64,000 nucleotides of DNA from Streptomyces polyasparticus (GTDB lineage: Bacteria; Actinomycetota; Actinomycetes; Streptomycetales; Streptomycetaceae). Location: the NCBI RefSeq assembly GCF_014493765.1, contig NZ_JACTVJ010000001.1, forward strand, positions 186,001 through 250,000, given 5' to 3'. Under the pieces are notes generated by a model. That model was not told the DNA's origin. It ran no database searches and saw nothing but the letters and a program-made list of their open reading frames with translations. The translations under genes were made by a program, and so were the position numbers. This document shows, piece after piece, positions 1-8,333 of the stretch (positions within the stretch are counted from its first letter, which is position 1; the number at the start of each line of letters is the position of its first letter).

Positions 1-252
1 GGCGACGGCGCCCGGGTCGCCGAGGAGGCCTCCGGCGGCGGACCCGCGGTCAAGCCCGGCGGGCCCGGAGCCAGGGCGGGCATCAAGCCCGGCGATGTGA
101 TCACGAAGGTGGACGGCCAGCGGATCCACGCGGGCGAGGAGCTGATCGTGAAGATCCGCGCCCATGAGCCCGGCGACCGCCTGGAGTTGACCATTGAGCG
201 CGACGGCAAGGAGCGGGCGCTCACGGTGACCCTCGGTGAGGCGGGCGACTGA
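1..252 (+). CDS. C-terminal end of HtrA/DegP-like serine protease (PDZ domain), partial
   Basis: The window opens inside a gene; 83 residues remain before the TGA at 250-252. They read as a PDZ domain: an acidic/glycine segment, then GIKPGDVITKVDGQRI and a closing beta strand ending in TVTLGE. This is the usual last domain of membrane-anchored trypsin-like S1C proteases (HtrA/DegP/PepD), where PDZ binds substrate C-termini and controls the protease domain. The protease domain lies outside the window, so the catalytic triad cannot be checked. In actinobacteria such a gene commonly precedes tatB, as here, which supports the call. A 12-bp perfect hairpin follows at 320-364. Confidence 0.85.
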   Translation, partial: GDGARVAEEASGGGPAVKPGGPGARAGIKPGDVITKVDGQRIHAGEELIVKIRAHEPGDRLELTIERDGKERALTVTLGEAGD

Positions 253-319
253 CCTACGGGACGGACAGTGGCCGTACGGGCCCGATGGTCACTGTTCACC
301 GAAACGTCGGACGATTGAT

Positions 320-364
320 CGCCGATCCCGGCGGCCGGACAGTACCGGTCGCCCGGGATCGGCG
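320..364. terminator. Hairpin after the HtrA-like gene
   Basis: Arms cgccgatcccgg (320-331) and ccgggatcggcg (353-364) are perfectly complementary over 12 bp with a 21-nt loop. It lies 68 nt after the protease stop and 77 nt before tatB, so it probably ends the upstream transcript. There is no U-tract, as is normal for Streptomyces terminators. Confidence 0.5.
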
Positions 365-440
365 GGTACCGTAGAGCTGCCCGGAACACGGTCTTCGGAC
401 CACCTGCCACCGGGGCTGCGGACAGGGCAAGGAGCGATAC

Positions 441-899
441 GTGTTCAACGACATAGGCGGACTCGAGCTGATCGCGCTCGTGGTCCTCGCCGTGCTCATC
501 TTCGGCCCGGACAAGCTGCCCAAGGTCATTCAGGACGTATCCGGTTTCATCCGGAAGATCCGCGCATTCTCCGAGAATGCAAAGCAGGACATCCGTGAGG
601 AATTGGGCCCGGAATTCAAGGACTTCGAGTTCGAGGACCTGAATCCGAAGAAGTTCATCCGCAAGCAGCTCGACCAGCACGGCGACGATCTCGGCATCGA
701 CGAGATCCGCAACGGCTTCAATCTCAAGAAGGAGATGGCCGAGGTCTCGGACGCGGTGAACGGCCACGAGAGCGACAGCTCCGCCGCGGCCTCCTCGTCC
801 TCGTCGGGCGGCACCAAGACCAGCCTCACCAAGGGCCCGGACCTGGAGAAGAAGTCCGCGCAGGACGACCGACCGCCCTTCGACTCCGACGCGACCTGA
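441..899 (+). CDS. tatB: Sec-independent protein translocase subunit TatB
   Basis: A 152-aa protein starting at GTG 441, with an AAGGAG-like site just upstream. The N-terminus MFNDIGGLELIALVVLAV followed by FGPDKLPK is the classic TatB signature: one membrane helix (about residues 7-22), the FGP hinge, then an amphipathic helix and a long charged cytoplasmic tail. The tail ends in a low-complexity Ser/Ala and acidic stretch. TatB works with TatC in twin-arginine substrate recognition and passes folded proteins to TatA at the membrane. The helix contains a Glu (residue 8), as TatB usually does and TatA does not. It is placed between the HtrA-like gene and mrp, a common actinobacterial order. 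Confidence 0.95.
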   Translation: MFNDIGGLELIALVVLAVLIFGPDKLPKVIQDVSGFIRKIRAFSENAKQDIREELGPEFKDFEFEDLNPKKFIRKQLDQHGDDLGIDEIRNGFNLKKEMAEVSDAVNGHESDSSAAASSSSSGGTKTSLTKGPDLEKKSAQDDRPPFDSDAT

Positions 900-1020
900 C
901 CTGCCGAAAACCTCCCCCGCCGAGCCGTATGGCTATTCTCCTCAGGTGTTGTCCGGACTCAGGACGCCCGAGGGGGGCGGGCCGCTCCGGACCGATGGAG
1001 ACGAAGGAGGCGGCCGGTAG

Positions 1021-1644
1021 ATGGAGACGACGAGTCGAACCAGTCAGGCTGGAGTGCGCACGGTCGACGGCTATCTGCTCGCGCCGTTCCCGTGGTACGC
1101 GCTCGACGAGGCCTTCACGGGTCCTCGCTGGCTGATGCAGGTCGGTGCCGCGGCGGACGGCACGGTCGAGCACGGTTCGATCGGTCACGGCGACGAGCCC
1201 GCGGTCCGCGCCGACATGAGCGCCGACCGTGAGCGCTTCGCGGTCGTGGTGAGCGTCGCGGCCAACCCCGTGCGCCGCAGCGCGGACGGCACCGGCGTCA
1301 TGGAGGCCACCTCGGTCTCCTCGGCCGCGTGGCTGGCCGGAGTGGGACTCCTCAACTTCACCTGGCCGCAGCAGATGGACCACACCCTGCGCGACGACTG
1401 GCTCGACCAGCAGACCGAGACCGCCTGGGTGCTCGCCGACGACCTCGCCGGCAGCGACTGGTCCACGCTCTCGCTGCCGGTGGACGGCGTGCCGACCTCG
1501 TTCCACTACCGCGAGTCCGAGTTCGGCTGGGTGCTCGCCGGCTCCACTCAGGAGGGCGTCCACCTGGGCGCGTACGGCCGCGGCATGAGCGCGTACGGCC
1601 TCGGCTTCTCGATGGTCAAGGACATCGGCGCCTACGCGGGCTGA
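1021..1644 (+). CDS. Conserved hypothetical protein
   Basis: A 207-aa soluble protein beginning METTSRTSQAG, with an AAGGAGG ribosome site at about 1004-1010 that fixes the ATG at 1021. No signal peptide, membrane helix or recognisable catalytic motif is visible. The sequence is well composed for a folded globular protein, with several Trp-containing segments (WYALDE, WLAGVGLLNFTW, SDWSTLSLPVDG). I do not recognise a named domain; it looks like a conserved actinomycete protein of the tatB-mrp region. It converges with mrp, and the two genes share the very strong hairpin at 1650-1708. Confidence 0.7.
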   Translation: METTSRTSQAGVRTVDGYLLAPFPWYALDEAFTGPRWLMQVGAAADGTVEHGSIGHGDEPAVRADMSADRERFAVVVSVAANPVRRSADGTGVMEATSVSSAAWLAGVGLLNFTWPQQMDHTLRDDWLDQQTETAWVLADDLAGSDWSTLSLPVDGVPTSFHYRESEFGWVLAGSTQEGVHLGAYGRGMSAYGLGFSMVKDIGAYAG

Positions 1645-1649
1645 GCCTT

Positions 1650-1708
1650 CGCCGATACGCGGATGGGGCGGCCTTCATGGTGAAGGCCGCCCCATCCGCG
1701 TATCGGCG
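1650..1708. terminator. Perfect 28-bp bidirectional terminator hairpin
   Basis: Arms 1650-1677 and 1681-1708 are exact reverse complements over 28 bp, separated only by tgg (1678-1680). The hairpin lies between the stop of the + gene (1644) and the stop of mrp (1756, minus), so it can end both transcripts. Confidence 0.85.
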
Positions 1709-1755
1709 TCAGTGCGCAGAGGAACGCGTCAGCACGCGTACCAGCGCGCCGGTGC

Positions 1756-2904
1756 TCAGAACTTGTTGCGCGGCGTGATCCCCAGGGACATGCCCGACAG
1801 ACCGCGCTGACGCCCGCCCAGCTTGCCCGCGATGGCCCGCAGCGCGGCACCGGCCGGCGAGTCCGGGTCGGACAGGACGACCGGCCTGCCGTCGTCGCCG
1901 CCTTCGCGCAGCCGTACGTCGATCGGGATCGCGCCCAGGACCGGCACATTGGCGCCCGTGGTCTTGGTGAGGCCCTCGGCCACCGCCTGGCCGCCGCCGG
2001 TGCCGAAGACGTCGATCATCTCGTCGCAGTGCGGGCAGGGCAGGCCCGACATGTTCTCGACGACGCCGACGATCTTCTGGTGCGTCTGCACCGCGATCGA
2101 ACCCGCGCGCTCGGCCACCTCGGCGGCGGCCTGCTGCGGGGTGGTGACGACGAGGATCTCGGCGTTCGGGACCAGCTGTGCGACCGAGATCGCGATGTCG
2201 CCGGTGCCCGGCGGCAGGTCGAGGAGCAGGACGTCGAGGTCGCCCCAGTAGACGTCCGCGAGGAACTGCTGGAGCGCGCGGTGGAGCATCGGGCCGCGCC
2301 ATACGACGGGTGCGTTGCCCGGCGTGAACATGCCGATGGAAATGACCTTCACGCCGTTCGCGGACGGCGGCATGATCATGTTCTCGACCTGGGTGGGACT
2401 GCCGTCCGCACCCAGCATCCGCGGCACCGAGTGGCCGTAGATGTCGGCGTCCACGACACCGACCTTGAGGCCGTCGGCGGCCATCGCGGCCGCGAGGTTC
2501 ACCGTCACCGAGGACTTGCCGACGCCGCCCTTGCCGGAGGCCACCGCATAGACGCGGGTCAGCGAGCCGGGCTTGGCGAAGGGGACCTCGCGCTCGGCGG
2601 TGCCGCCGCGCAGCGCCGCGGCCAGCTCCTTGCGCTGCTCGTCGCTCATCACGTCGAGCTCGACCTGGACGGAGGTCACACCCTCGACGGCCTGCACCGC
2701 CTCGGTCACGCGGGACGTGATCGTCTCGCGCATCGGGCAGCCGGAGACCGTGAGGTAGATGGCGACGGCCACCGCGCCATCCTCGGCGACCTCGACGGAT
2801 TTCACCATGCCGAGCTCGGTGATCGGCCGGTTGATCTCGGGGTCGTTGACCGTGGAGAGCGCCTCGCGGAGGGCTTCCTCAGTCGGATACGTGTCGGTAG
2901 CCAT
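1756..2904 (-). CDS. mrp: Mrp/ApbC-type iron-sulfur cluster carrier P-loop ATPase
   Basis: A 382-aa protein. Residues 1-95 form a MIP18/DUF59-like domain (NDPEINRPITELGMV). From residue 118 there is a Mrp/NBP35 P-loop ATPase: deviant Walker A GKGGVGKSS at 124-132, DADIYGHS at 152-159, DLPPGTGD at 229-236, and the metal-binding CPHC motif at 290-293. Family members bind a labile Fe-S cluster through this CxxC in a dimer and hand it to apoproteins; ATP hydrolysis is needed in vivo. Start ATG 2904. Length and domain order match the bacterial family. It is transcribed away from the DUF1003 gene's stop at 2947 with only 42 nt between, so it may be the last gene of that minus-strand operon. Confidence 0.93.
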   Translation of the reverse strand: MATDTYPTEEALREALSTVNDPEINRPITELGMVKSVEVAEDGAVAVAIYLTVSGCPMRETITSRVTEAVQAVEGVTSVQVELDVMSDEQRKELAAALRGGTAEREVPFAKPGSLTRVYAVASGKGGVGKSSVTVNLAAAMAADGLKVGVVDADIYGHSVPRMLGADGSPTQVENMIMPPSANGVKVISIGMFTPGNAPVVWRGPMLHRALQQFLADVYWGDLDVLLLDLPPGTGDIAISVAQLVPNAEILVVTTPQQAAAEVAERAGSIAVQTHQKIVGVVENMSGLPCPHCDEMIDVFGTGGGQAVAEGLTKTTGANVPVLGAIPIDVRLREGGDDGRPVVLSDPDSPAGAALRAIAGKLGGRQRGLSGMSLGITPRNKF

Positions 2905-2946
2905 ACGGAGATGGTACGGCGACCGGGTGACTGCCCGTATGCCTAC

Positions 2947-3546
2947 TCAGCGGTCGTCTTCGTCACGCTGCTCGGCAGGCGAGAGCGGGAATACATGGCG
3001 CTCCAGCGCTCTGCGTTCCTCCATCTCCTTGACCAGGTCCTGCAGTTCGGACCGGATCCAGTCCCGCGTCGCCACCTCGCCGAGACCGATCCGCAGCGCG
3101 GCGATCTCCCGGGTCAGGTATTCGGTGTCCGCGATGGACCGCTCGTTCTGCTTGCGGTCCTGTTCGAGGTTGACCCGGTCGCGGTCGTCCTGCCGGTTCT
3201 GCGCGAGCAGGATCAGCGGGGCCGCGTACGAGGCCTGCAGCGAGAGCATCAGGGTCAGGAAGATGAACGGGTACTCGTCGAAGCGCAGGGCGTCGGGCGC
3301 CACGACGTTCCAGACCACCCAGGCCAGGATCAGGATCGTCATCCAGACCAGGAAGGTGCCCGTCCCGAGGAAGCGCGCGATCTTCTCCGAGAACCGTCCG
3401 AACGCGTCCGGATCCACCTCGGGCACGAAGCGCCGCCGCGGCGGCCGCGGCTGGTCGAGCCGCACCCGGGCGCGGGCGAGCGCACGCTCCTTGGTGGCGG
3501 CCTCGCCGCGCTCGGTCAGCCCGTACTCACGTCCGTACTCACTCAT
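2947..3546 (-). CDS. DUF1003 membrane protein
   Basis: A 199-aa protein with a charged N-terminal segment, two closely spaced hydrophobic helices (about 66-86 and 92-116, containing SLQASYAAPLILLAQNRQ) and a long charged C-terminal helix. This two-helix core with the LILLAQNRQ..RDR motif is typical of DUF1003, a family of unknown function often found beside magnesium or CBS-domain proteins. Its start (3546) overlaps the stop of the MgtE-like gene (3539) by 8 nt, so the two are translationally coupled and probably act together, perhaps in divalent-cation homeostasis. That role is inferred only from the pairing. Confidence 0.85.
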   Translation of the reverse strand: MSEYGREYGLTERGEAATKERALARARVRLDQPRPPRRRFVPEVDPDAFGRFSEKIARFLGTGTFLVWMTILILAWVVWNVVAPDALRFDEYPFIFLTLMLSLQASYAAPLILLAQNRQDDRDRVNLEQDRKQNERSIADTEYLTREIAALRIGLGEVATRDWIRSELQDLVKEMEERRALERHVFPLSPAEQRDEDDR

Positions 3547-4816
3547 GGACCGGGTTCACCTCCGCCGCGTGGAACTCGGTCTCGCGCCAGTCGTCCGGCA
3601 GCAGATGGTCGAGCACGTCATCGACGGTGACCGCGCCGAGCAGCGATCCGCTGTCGTCGACGACGGGCGCCGCGACCATGTCGTACGTGGCGAAGAAGCT
3701 GGTCACCTCGGGCAGCGAGGTGTCCGGCGACAGCGTCTGCAGATCCTTGTCGAGCATCGCGCCGACCAGCGTGAACGGAGGATCACGAAGGAGGCGCTGG
3801 AAGTGGATGGTGCCGAGGTACTTGCCGGTCGGCGTCTGGTCCGGCGGCCGGCAGACGTAGACCTGCGCGGCGAGCGCGGGGGAGAGGTCGGGGTTGCGCA
3901 CCCGGGCGAGCGCGTCGGCCACGGTCGCGTCCGGCGGCAGCACGATCGGCTCGGTGGTCATCAGACCGCCGGCCGTGCGCTCCTCGTACGCCATCAGCCT
4001 CCGTACGTCGGCGGCGTCCTGCGGCTGCATCAGTTCGAGCAGCTTCTCCTGCTCGTCCTCGGGCAGCTCGGAGAGCAGGTCGGCCGCGTCGTCCGGGTCC
4101 ATCGCCTCCAGGACGTCGGCCGCGCGCTCCTCCTGGAGCTTGCCGAGGATCTCGATCTGGTCGTCCTCGGGCAGCTCCTCCAGGACGTCGGCGAGCCGGT
4201 CGTCGTCGAGGGCCGCCGCCACTTCGATACGGCGCTTCGCGGACAGATGGTGCAGCACGTTGGCAAGGTCGGCGGCGCGCAGCTGCTCGAACGTGGCGAG
4301 CAGCGACTCCGCGCCCTGCCCCTGCTCCTCCAGCGTGAACCCGGTGACGGCCGACCACTCGACGGTCAGCGTCTCGCCCTTGGCCCGCCGGAACGTTCCT
4401 GCCTTGCCCTTGCGTACGTAGACCCGGTCGATCTCCCAGTCGCGGCGGGCCGGCAGCTGCTGCACCGACACATCGAGGACCGTGACCTCCTCGCCGGAGT
4501 CGACCAGGCGTACGCGGCGGTCGAGCAGCTCTCCGAGGACCAGGCGTTCGGTGGGCCGCTGCTCGAAGCGCCGTACGTTCAGTACACCCGTCGTGATGAC
4601 CTGGCCGGCCTGGATGCCGGTGACCCGGGTCATGGGCAGGAAGATCCGGCGGCGTGTGGACAGCTCGACGACGAGGCCGAGCAGCGTCGGCGGACGGTTG
4701 CCCACCCGCAGCATCGCGACCAGGTCGCGGACGCGTCCTACCTGGTCGCCGTTGGGGTCGAAGACAGCCGTGTCCGACAGATGCGAGACGAAGATCCGCG
4801 GGGTGCCGGACGCCAT
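3539..4816 (-). CDS. MgtE N-domain / CBS-domain protein lacking the transport domain
   Basis: A 425-aa soluble protein. The first ~150 residues form a PRC-barrel-like region. Residues ~170-280 hold the MgtE intracellular N-domain, a superhelix of short acidic repeats (LADVLEELPEDDQ, AADLLSELPEDEQEKLL). Two CBS motifs follow to the end (about 283-400). MgtE magnesium channels use exactly this N-domain plus CBS pair as the Mg2+ sensor, but here the five-helix pore is absent, so the protein is a sensor or regulator rather than a channel. It is coupled to the DUF1003 gene, and a CorA gene lies 1.6 kb away. A divergent lipoprotein gene starts across the 180-nt gap. Confidence 0.88.
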   Translation of the reverse strand: MASGTPRIFVSHLSDTAVFDPNGDQVGRVRDLVAMLRVGNRPPTLLGLVVELSTRRRIFLPMTRVTGIQAGQVITTGVLNVRRFEQRPTERLVLGELLDRRVRLVDSGEEVTVLDVSVQQLPARRDWEIDRVYVRKGKAGTFRRAKGETLTVEWSAVTGFTLEEQGQGAESLLATFEQLRAADLANVLHHLSAKRRIEVAAALDDDRLADVLEELPEDDQIEILGKLQEERAADVLEAMDPDDAADLLSELPEDEQEKLLELMQPQDAADVRRLMAYEERTAGGLMTTEPIVLPPDATVADALARVRNPDLSPALAAQVYVCRPPDQTPTGKYLGTIHFQRLLRDPPFTLVGAMLDKDLQTLSPDTSLPEVTSFFATYDMVAAPVVDDSGSLLGAVTVDDVLDHLLPDDWRETEFHAAEVNPVHE

Positions 4817-4995
4817 GCGGTCTCCTCCTCGCGTGCCAGTGTGGCAATACGGCCTTCAGGCTAGTACGCCCGGTTTGGAAACGCCCTGGTGGGGCGTCCG
4901 CACGGCTGTCTGCAGGCTGTCTGCAGGTGGCGTACGGGTGCCGGGTACGCTGCCCTACTGCTGGTAAACAACCCGGACGAGAGGCAGTGCCGCAC

Positions 4996-5739
4996 GTGAC
5001 CGTGATCCTCCTGGGCCGTGCCCGTCGCAGCGCCGTGGTCGGTGCGCTGAGCGCGGGGTTGTTCGCCGGGATCACTGGCCTGGTGGGCTGCAGTTCCGAG
5101 GACCCGGACGCAGGCACCAACGGCATGGCCGACCTCTCGGCCGCGAAGATCCACAGCCAGGCGCGGGCCGCCGCGGACAGCGTCGCCTCGGTGACCGTCA
5201 ACGCCGACCTGGTCGTCAAGGGACAGCCGTACAAGATCGACATGAAGCTGAACTCGGACGGCGGCACCGGGAAGATCACCGACAACGGGGTCAGCTTCCG
5301 TCTGCTGCGCGTGGGCGACGACGTCTTCGTGCAGGCCGATGCCGCACTGCTCAAGGAGGGCGACAAGCCCGCCGAGCCGTCGAAGCTCTCCGACAAGTAC
5401 GTGAAGGTCCCCGAGGACGACCCCAAGTACAAGCGTCTTCGCGCCTACACCGACAAGGGCGATCTCCTCGACATGCTGCTCGACATGCCGGGCAAGCTCA
5501 CCAAGGGCGACCGCTCCAAGGTCGGCGCGGTCCGCACCATCCAGCTGGCGGCGGGCAACGGCGAAGGCGGCACGATCGACGTCTCCCTCGAGGGCGAGCC
5601 CTACCCGCTCCGCCTGGTCCGCGCGGGCGGCGCGGGCACGCTGCGGCTCAGCGACTGGGGCCAGAGCGTGACGGTGACGCCGCCGGACAAGGACGAGATG
5701 GTGGACTTCGGGTCGCAGCTGCCGAAGTCGAGCGGCTGA
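4996..5739 (+). CDS. LppX/LprG-like secreted lipoprotein
   Basis: About 247 aa from GTG 4996; GTG 4987 is an in-frame alternative but sits only 2 nt from the GAGAGG ribosome site. A basic N-terminus and hydrophobic stretch end in a lipobox (GLVGC, Cys about 32), so the mature protein should be anchored to the outer membrane leaflet. The exported part starts with a Ser/Asp-rich linker, then an all-beta region (SVTVNADLVVKGQPYKIDMK, GVSFRLLRVGDDVFVQAD) resembling the LppX/LprAFG fold, which binds acylated lipids in mycobacteria. The function here is unknown. An 11-bp direct repeat (ggctgtctgca twice, about 4908-4929) lies in the divergent promoter region. Confidence 0.75.
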   Translation: MTVILLGRARRSAVVGALSAGLFAGITGLVGCSSEDPDAGTNGMADLSAAKIHSQARAAADSVASVTVNADLVVKGQPYKIDMKLNSDGGTGKITDNGVSFRLLRVGDDVFVQADAALLKEGDKPAEPSKLSDKYVKVPEDDPKYKRLRAYTDKGDLLDMLLDMPGKLTKGDRSKVGAVRTIQLAAGNGEGGTIDVSLEGEPYPLRLVRAGGAGTLRLSDWGQSVTVTPPDKDEMVDFGSQLPKSSG

Positions 5740-5774
5740 GGTAATCAGCCCCTGGGGCCCCTGCGGGACCCTGC

Positions 5775-6326
5775 CTATGACCGCTTCCGCCGCCCCTTGA
5801 AGAGCAGCCGCGGCAGCGCCGCCGGAATCTCCTGCCGCGTCGTGTACGGCGAAGGCAGTGGCGCCGCGGCCAGCGAGCCGTCCGGCAGCTCACGGTCCGT
5901 GCCCTGCCACTCCAGACGCAGCACGCGACACTCCCGCGCCCACCGCTCGGTCAGCTCCTCGCTGTCGGGCGCGTTCAGCCGCTTCCCCTTCAGCTCGGCG
6001 ACCGCGGCCTCCCACGCCTCGGAGCGCGGTGCGAGCTCCACCACCCCGGCCCGCCAGCCGACGATCCGTCCGCCCTTGTCCTTGCTGCGTACGGTGACCT
6101 GCGCGGTGCCGCCGTCGGTCAGACCGGGCAGTGGCTGCTCGCCGGGCCCGTCACCCACGATGTGGGCGGCGCCGTCGGTCCATACGTGCCACAGCGCGCG
6201 GGCGGGCCCGGAGCCCTGCACCCAGATGAGGCCGGACTTCTTGGTGGCCTCCTCGGCGAGGGCGGCGGCGAGGAGGGACTCGTCCGCGGCGGCCGCGGGA
6301 GTCGTCGGAGTCGTGGGAGCAGCCAT
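5775..6326 (-). CDS. Conserved hypothetical cytoplasmic protein
   Basis: A 183-aa protein from ATG 6326 (MAAPTTPTTPAAAADESLL). A longer in-frame version begins at 6401, but its extra 25 residues are only a translation of the 22-bp repeat array, so I reject it. The protein has an alanine-rich N-terminus, a beta-rich middle (LIWVQGSGPARALWHVWTDGA) and a basic C-terminus (KGRRKRS). No catalytic motif or signal peptide is visible; it looks like a conserved Streptomyces protein of unknown function. It follows corA on the same strand, separated by the repeat array at 6341-6462. Confidence 0.65.
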   Translation of the reverse strand: MAAPTTPTTPAAAADESLLAAALAEEATKKSGLIWVQGSGPARALWHVWTDGAAHIVGDGPGEQPLPGLTDGGTAQVTVRSKDKGGRIVGWRAGVVELAPRSEAWEAAVAELKGKRLNAPDSEELTERWARECRVLRLEWQGTDRELPDGSLAAAPLPSPYTTRQEIPAALPRLLFKGRRKRS

Positions 6327-6340
6327 AGGTGCAGGGTAGG

Positions 6341-6462
6341 CGAGGGGTGCCGGGCCCCGTACGGGCGAGGGGTGCCAAAGCCTCGTACCGAGGGGTGCCA
6401 AACCTCGTACCGAGGGGTGCCAAACCTCGTACTGGGGGGTGCCAAACCTCGTACTACAGCCA
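6341..6462. repeat. Degenerate 22-25 bp tandem repeat, 5 units
   Basis: The motif gaggggtgccaaacctcgta recurs with the conserved T at 6348, 6373, 6396, 6418 and 6440: periods of 25, 23, 22 and 22 bp. Units become more alike toward corA. The array fills the gap between corA and the downstream gene and just reaches the corA stop codon region. The period is not a multiple of three, so the array opens spurious reading frames in all three phases. Confidence 0.9.
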
Positions 6463-7566
6463 CCCGTTCCGCTTCAGGGTGCGGTGGATCACGAAACAGA
6501 TCCCGGCGATCCCGGCCATCACCATGGGGTAGCCGTATCGCCACTCCAGCTCCGGCATGTGGTCGAAGTTCATCCCGTACACGCCGCAGATCATCGTGGG
6601 CACGGCGATGATCGCCGCCCATGAGGTGATCTTGCGCATGTCCTCGTTCTGCGCGACCGTCGCCTGCGCGAGATTGGCCTGCAGGATCGAGTTGAGCAGC
6701 TCGTCGAAACCGACGACCTGCTCCTGGACGCGGGCCAGGTGGTCGGCCACGTCCCGGAAGTAGTTCTGGATGTCCGGGTCGATCAGCCGCATCGGCCGCT
6801 CGCTCAGGAGCTGCAGCGGCCGGCACAGCGGAGACACCGCGCGCTTGAACTCCAGTACCTCGCGCTTGAGTTGGTAGATCCGACCGGCGTCGCTGCCGCG
6901 CGCACGGCCTCTGCTGTCCGGCGAGAAGACCTCGCTCTCGACCTCGTCGATGTCGTTCTGCACTGCGTCGGCGACGGCGATGTACCCGTCCACGACATGG
7001 TCGGCGATCGAGTGCAGGACCGCGGACGGGCCCTTCGCGAGCAGGTCGGGGTCGTCCTGGAGGCGGTGCCGCAGGCCCCGCAGCGAGCCCTGGCCGCCGT
7101 GCCGGACGGTGATGAAGAAGTCCTTGCCGGTGAAGCACATGACCTCGCCGGTCTCCACCACCTCGCTGGTGGCGGTGAGTTCGGCGTGCTCCACGTAATG
7201 GATCGTCTTGAACACCATGAACAGCGTGTCGTCGTAACGCTCCAGCTTCGGCCGCTGGTGCGCGTGCACGGCGTCCTCCACGGCGAGCGGGTGCAGGCCG
7301 AACTCGGCGGCGATACCCGCGAATTCGGTCTCGGTGGGCTCGTGCAGACCGATCCAGGCGAAGCCGCCGTCGCGGCGCACGTTCAGCATCGCCTCGTGCG
7401 GGGTCAGCGACTCGTCGCTCTTGATACGGCGGCCGTCGCGGTAGACGGCGCAATCGACGACGGCGCTCAGCGCGGACGGGCTGCGGGTGGTGTCGTACGC
7501 GGGGCCGTTCGGGGTCTTGCGCAGCTGGGGGCGGACGGCGGCGCGCAGGTCACGGATCATCGACAT
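6454..7566 (-). CDS. corA: CorA-family magnesium/divalent cation channel
   Basis: A 370-aa protein from ATG 7566, chosen because AAGGAG lies 6 nt upstream; a longer in-frame reading from 7698 has no such site. The large N-terminal cytoplasmic domain is followed by two C-terminal membrane helices with the diagnostic YGMN signature (GMN at 331-333) in the loop between them. This is the selectivity motif of CorA pentameric channels for Mg2+/Co2+. The C-terminus (HRTLKRNGWL) is the usual basic tail. The mRNA would have a long leader if it starts in the 770-bp gap upstream. Confidence 0.93.
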   Translation of the reverse strand: MSMIRDLRAAVRPQLRKTPNGPAYDTTRSPSALSAVVDCAVYRDGRRIKSDESLTPHEAMLNVRRDGGFAWIGLHEPTETEFAGIAAEFGLHPLAVEDAVHAHQRPKLERYDDTLFMVFKTIHYVEHAELTATSEVVETGEVMCFTGKDFFITVRHGGQGSLRGLRHRLQDDPDLLAKGPSAVLHSIADHVVDGYIAVADAVQNDIDEVESEVFSPDSRGRARGSDAGRIYQLKREVLEFKRAVSPLCRPLQLLSERPMRLIDPDIQNYFRDVADHLARVQEQVVGFDELLNSILQANLAQATVAQNEDMRKITSWAAIIAVPTMICGVYGMNFDHMPELEWRYGYPMVMAGIAGICFVIHRTLKRNGWL

Positions 7567-8333
7567 GGCAGGCTCCTTCGAGGCGCGACTGCCGGTGCGG
7601 GCGGTGGCGCAGCCCGGAATGGGGACGTCCGTGTTCGCGTGGGGCTGGACATCCGCAAAGCGGGCGGCACCGTGCATCGCTGCCGGCACTCTCACCACTG
7701 GGACAGATCAAGCACGGGATCTTGCGGGTACCCCCGTTCGTGAGCGGGGGAGGGACCGAGACGCTCTTCCGTCGTGCGGATGCCTGGTGTCCGGAGTTTG
7801 CCCGACTGCGGGCGGGGTACGGAAAGCCCCGAGTACTCCGTCTTCCCGGGGACGATCCCCCGGACTCCCCAGCCGTACAAGCGAGTTCGGCTGGAGCGAA
7901 AGGCAGTTAAGCGGCGGAAGTGCGGGTGGTACTGCCAGGTCGACTTCGATCCATCAGTCCCACCTCCTCGCGCCGGGCCCCCGTGGGGGAAAGCCGTCTG
8001 CCGGGTCTTCGCATGTCGGTACCAGTGTGGCCGTCAACATGCTGCCCTGACCAGCCGCCAACCTTATCAGCCGACTGAAGTGGGCCAGCTCGCTTTGCTG
8101 TTCTTTGACGGGGGGTTGGTGTTGGTGGTGGGTGTTGTTGGGTGGTGCCGCTGGGTGGTGGGCTGTGGGTGCTGCTGGGTGGTGTCGCCGGGTGGTGGGC
8201 TGTGGGCTCCCGCTGCGTGCTCCTCCGCTCCGTGCTCCTCCGCTCCGTGCTCCTGGTTCCTGCTGAGCGCTTCCCCTCTGCGCTGCCGGGGACTGCGGCT
8301 TGGGCGGTTCGTGCCGAGATCTATGCTCGCGGC
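7567..8333. other. 767-bp non-coding gap between divergent corA and SUFU-like gene
   Basis: No convincing gene: open frames here lack ribosome sites and Streptomyces codon bias. A hairpin acccccgttcgtgagcgggggag sits around 7730-7752. I looked for the M-box magnesium riboswitch consensus on the corA strand and did not recognise it. The right part (8111-8262) is a GT-rich and CTCC-repeat tract described separately. Confidence 0.5.
8111..8262. repeat. G/T-rich simple repeat tract plus 15-bp direct repeat
   Basis: 8111-8205 is strongly strand-asymmetric: runs of ggg separated by short T-containing spacers (gggttggtgttggtggtggg, then repeated gggtggtg units). At about 8217-8256, tgctcctccgctccg occurs twice in tandem followed by a partial copy. 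The + strand of the first part fits a G-quadruplex pattern. Confidence 0.6.

Noticed and set aside
3783-5432. Very long open frames on strands opposite or out of phase with genes (for example 3783-5432, 14287-16371, 34947-37727, 35999-37942)
   Set aside because: In ~72% GC DNA stop codons are rare in shadow frames. These lack ribosome sites, show Arg/Pro/Ala-rich nonsense composition and overlap clear genes.
6327-6453. N-terminal extensions MAPLGTR... of the gene at 5775
   Set aside because: Translations of the 22-bp array in different phases; ATG 6326 gives a protein start without repeat residues.
7567-8333. M-box magnesium riboswitch before corA
   Set aside because: The conserved M-box segments were not recognisable on the corA strand.
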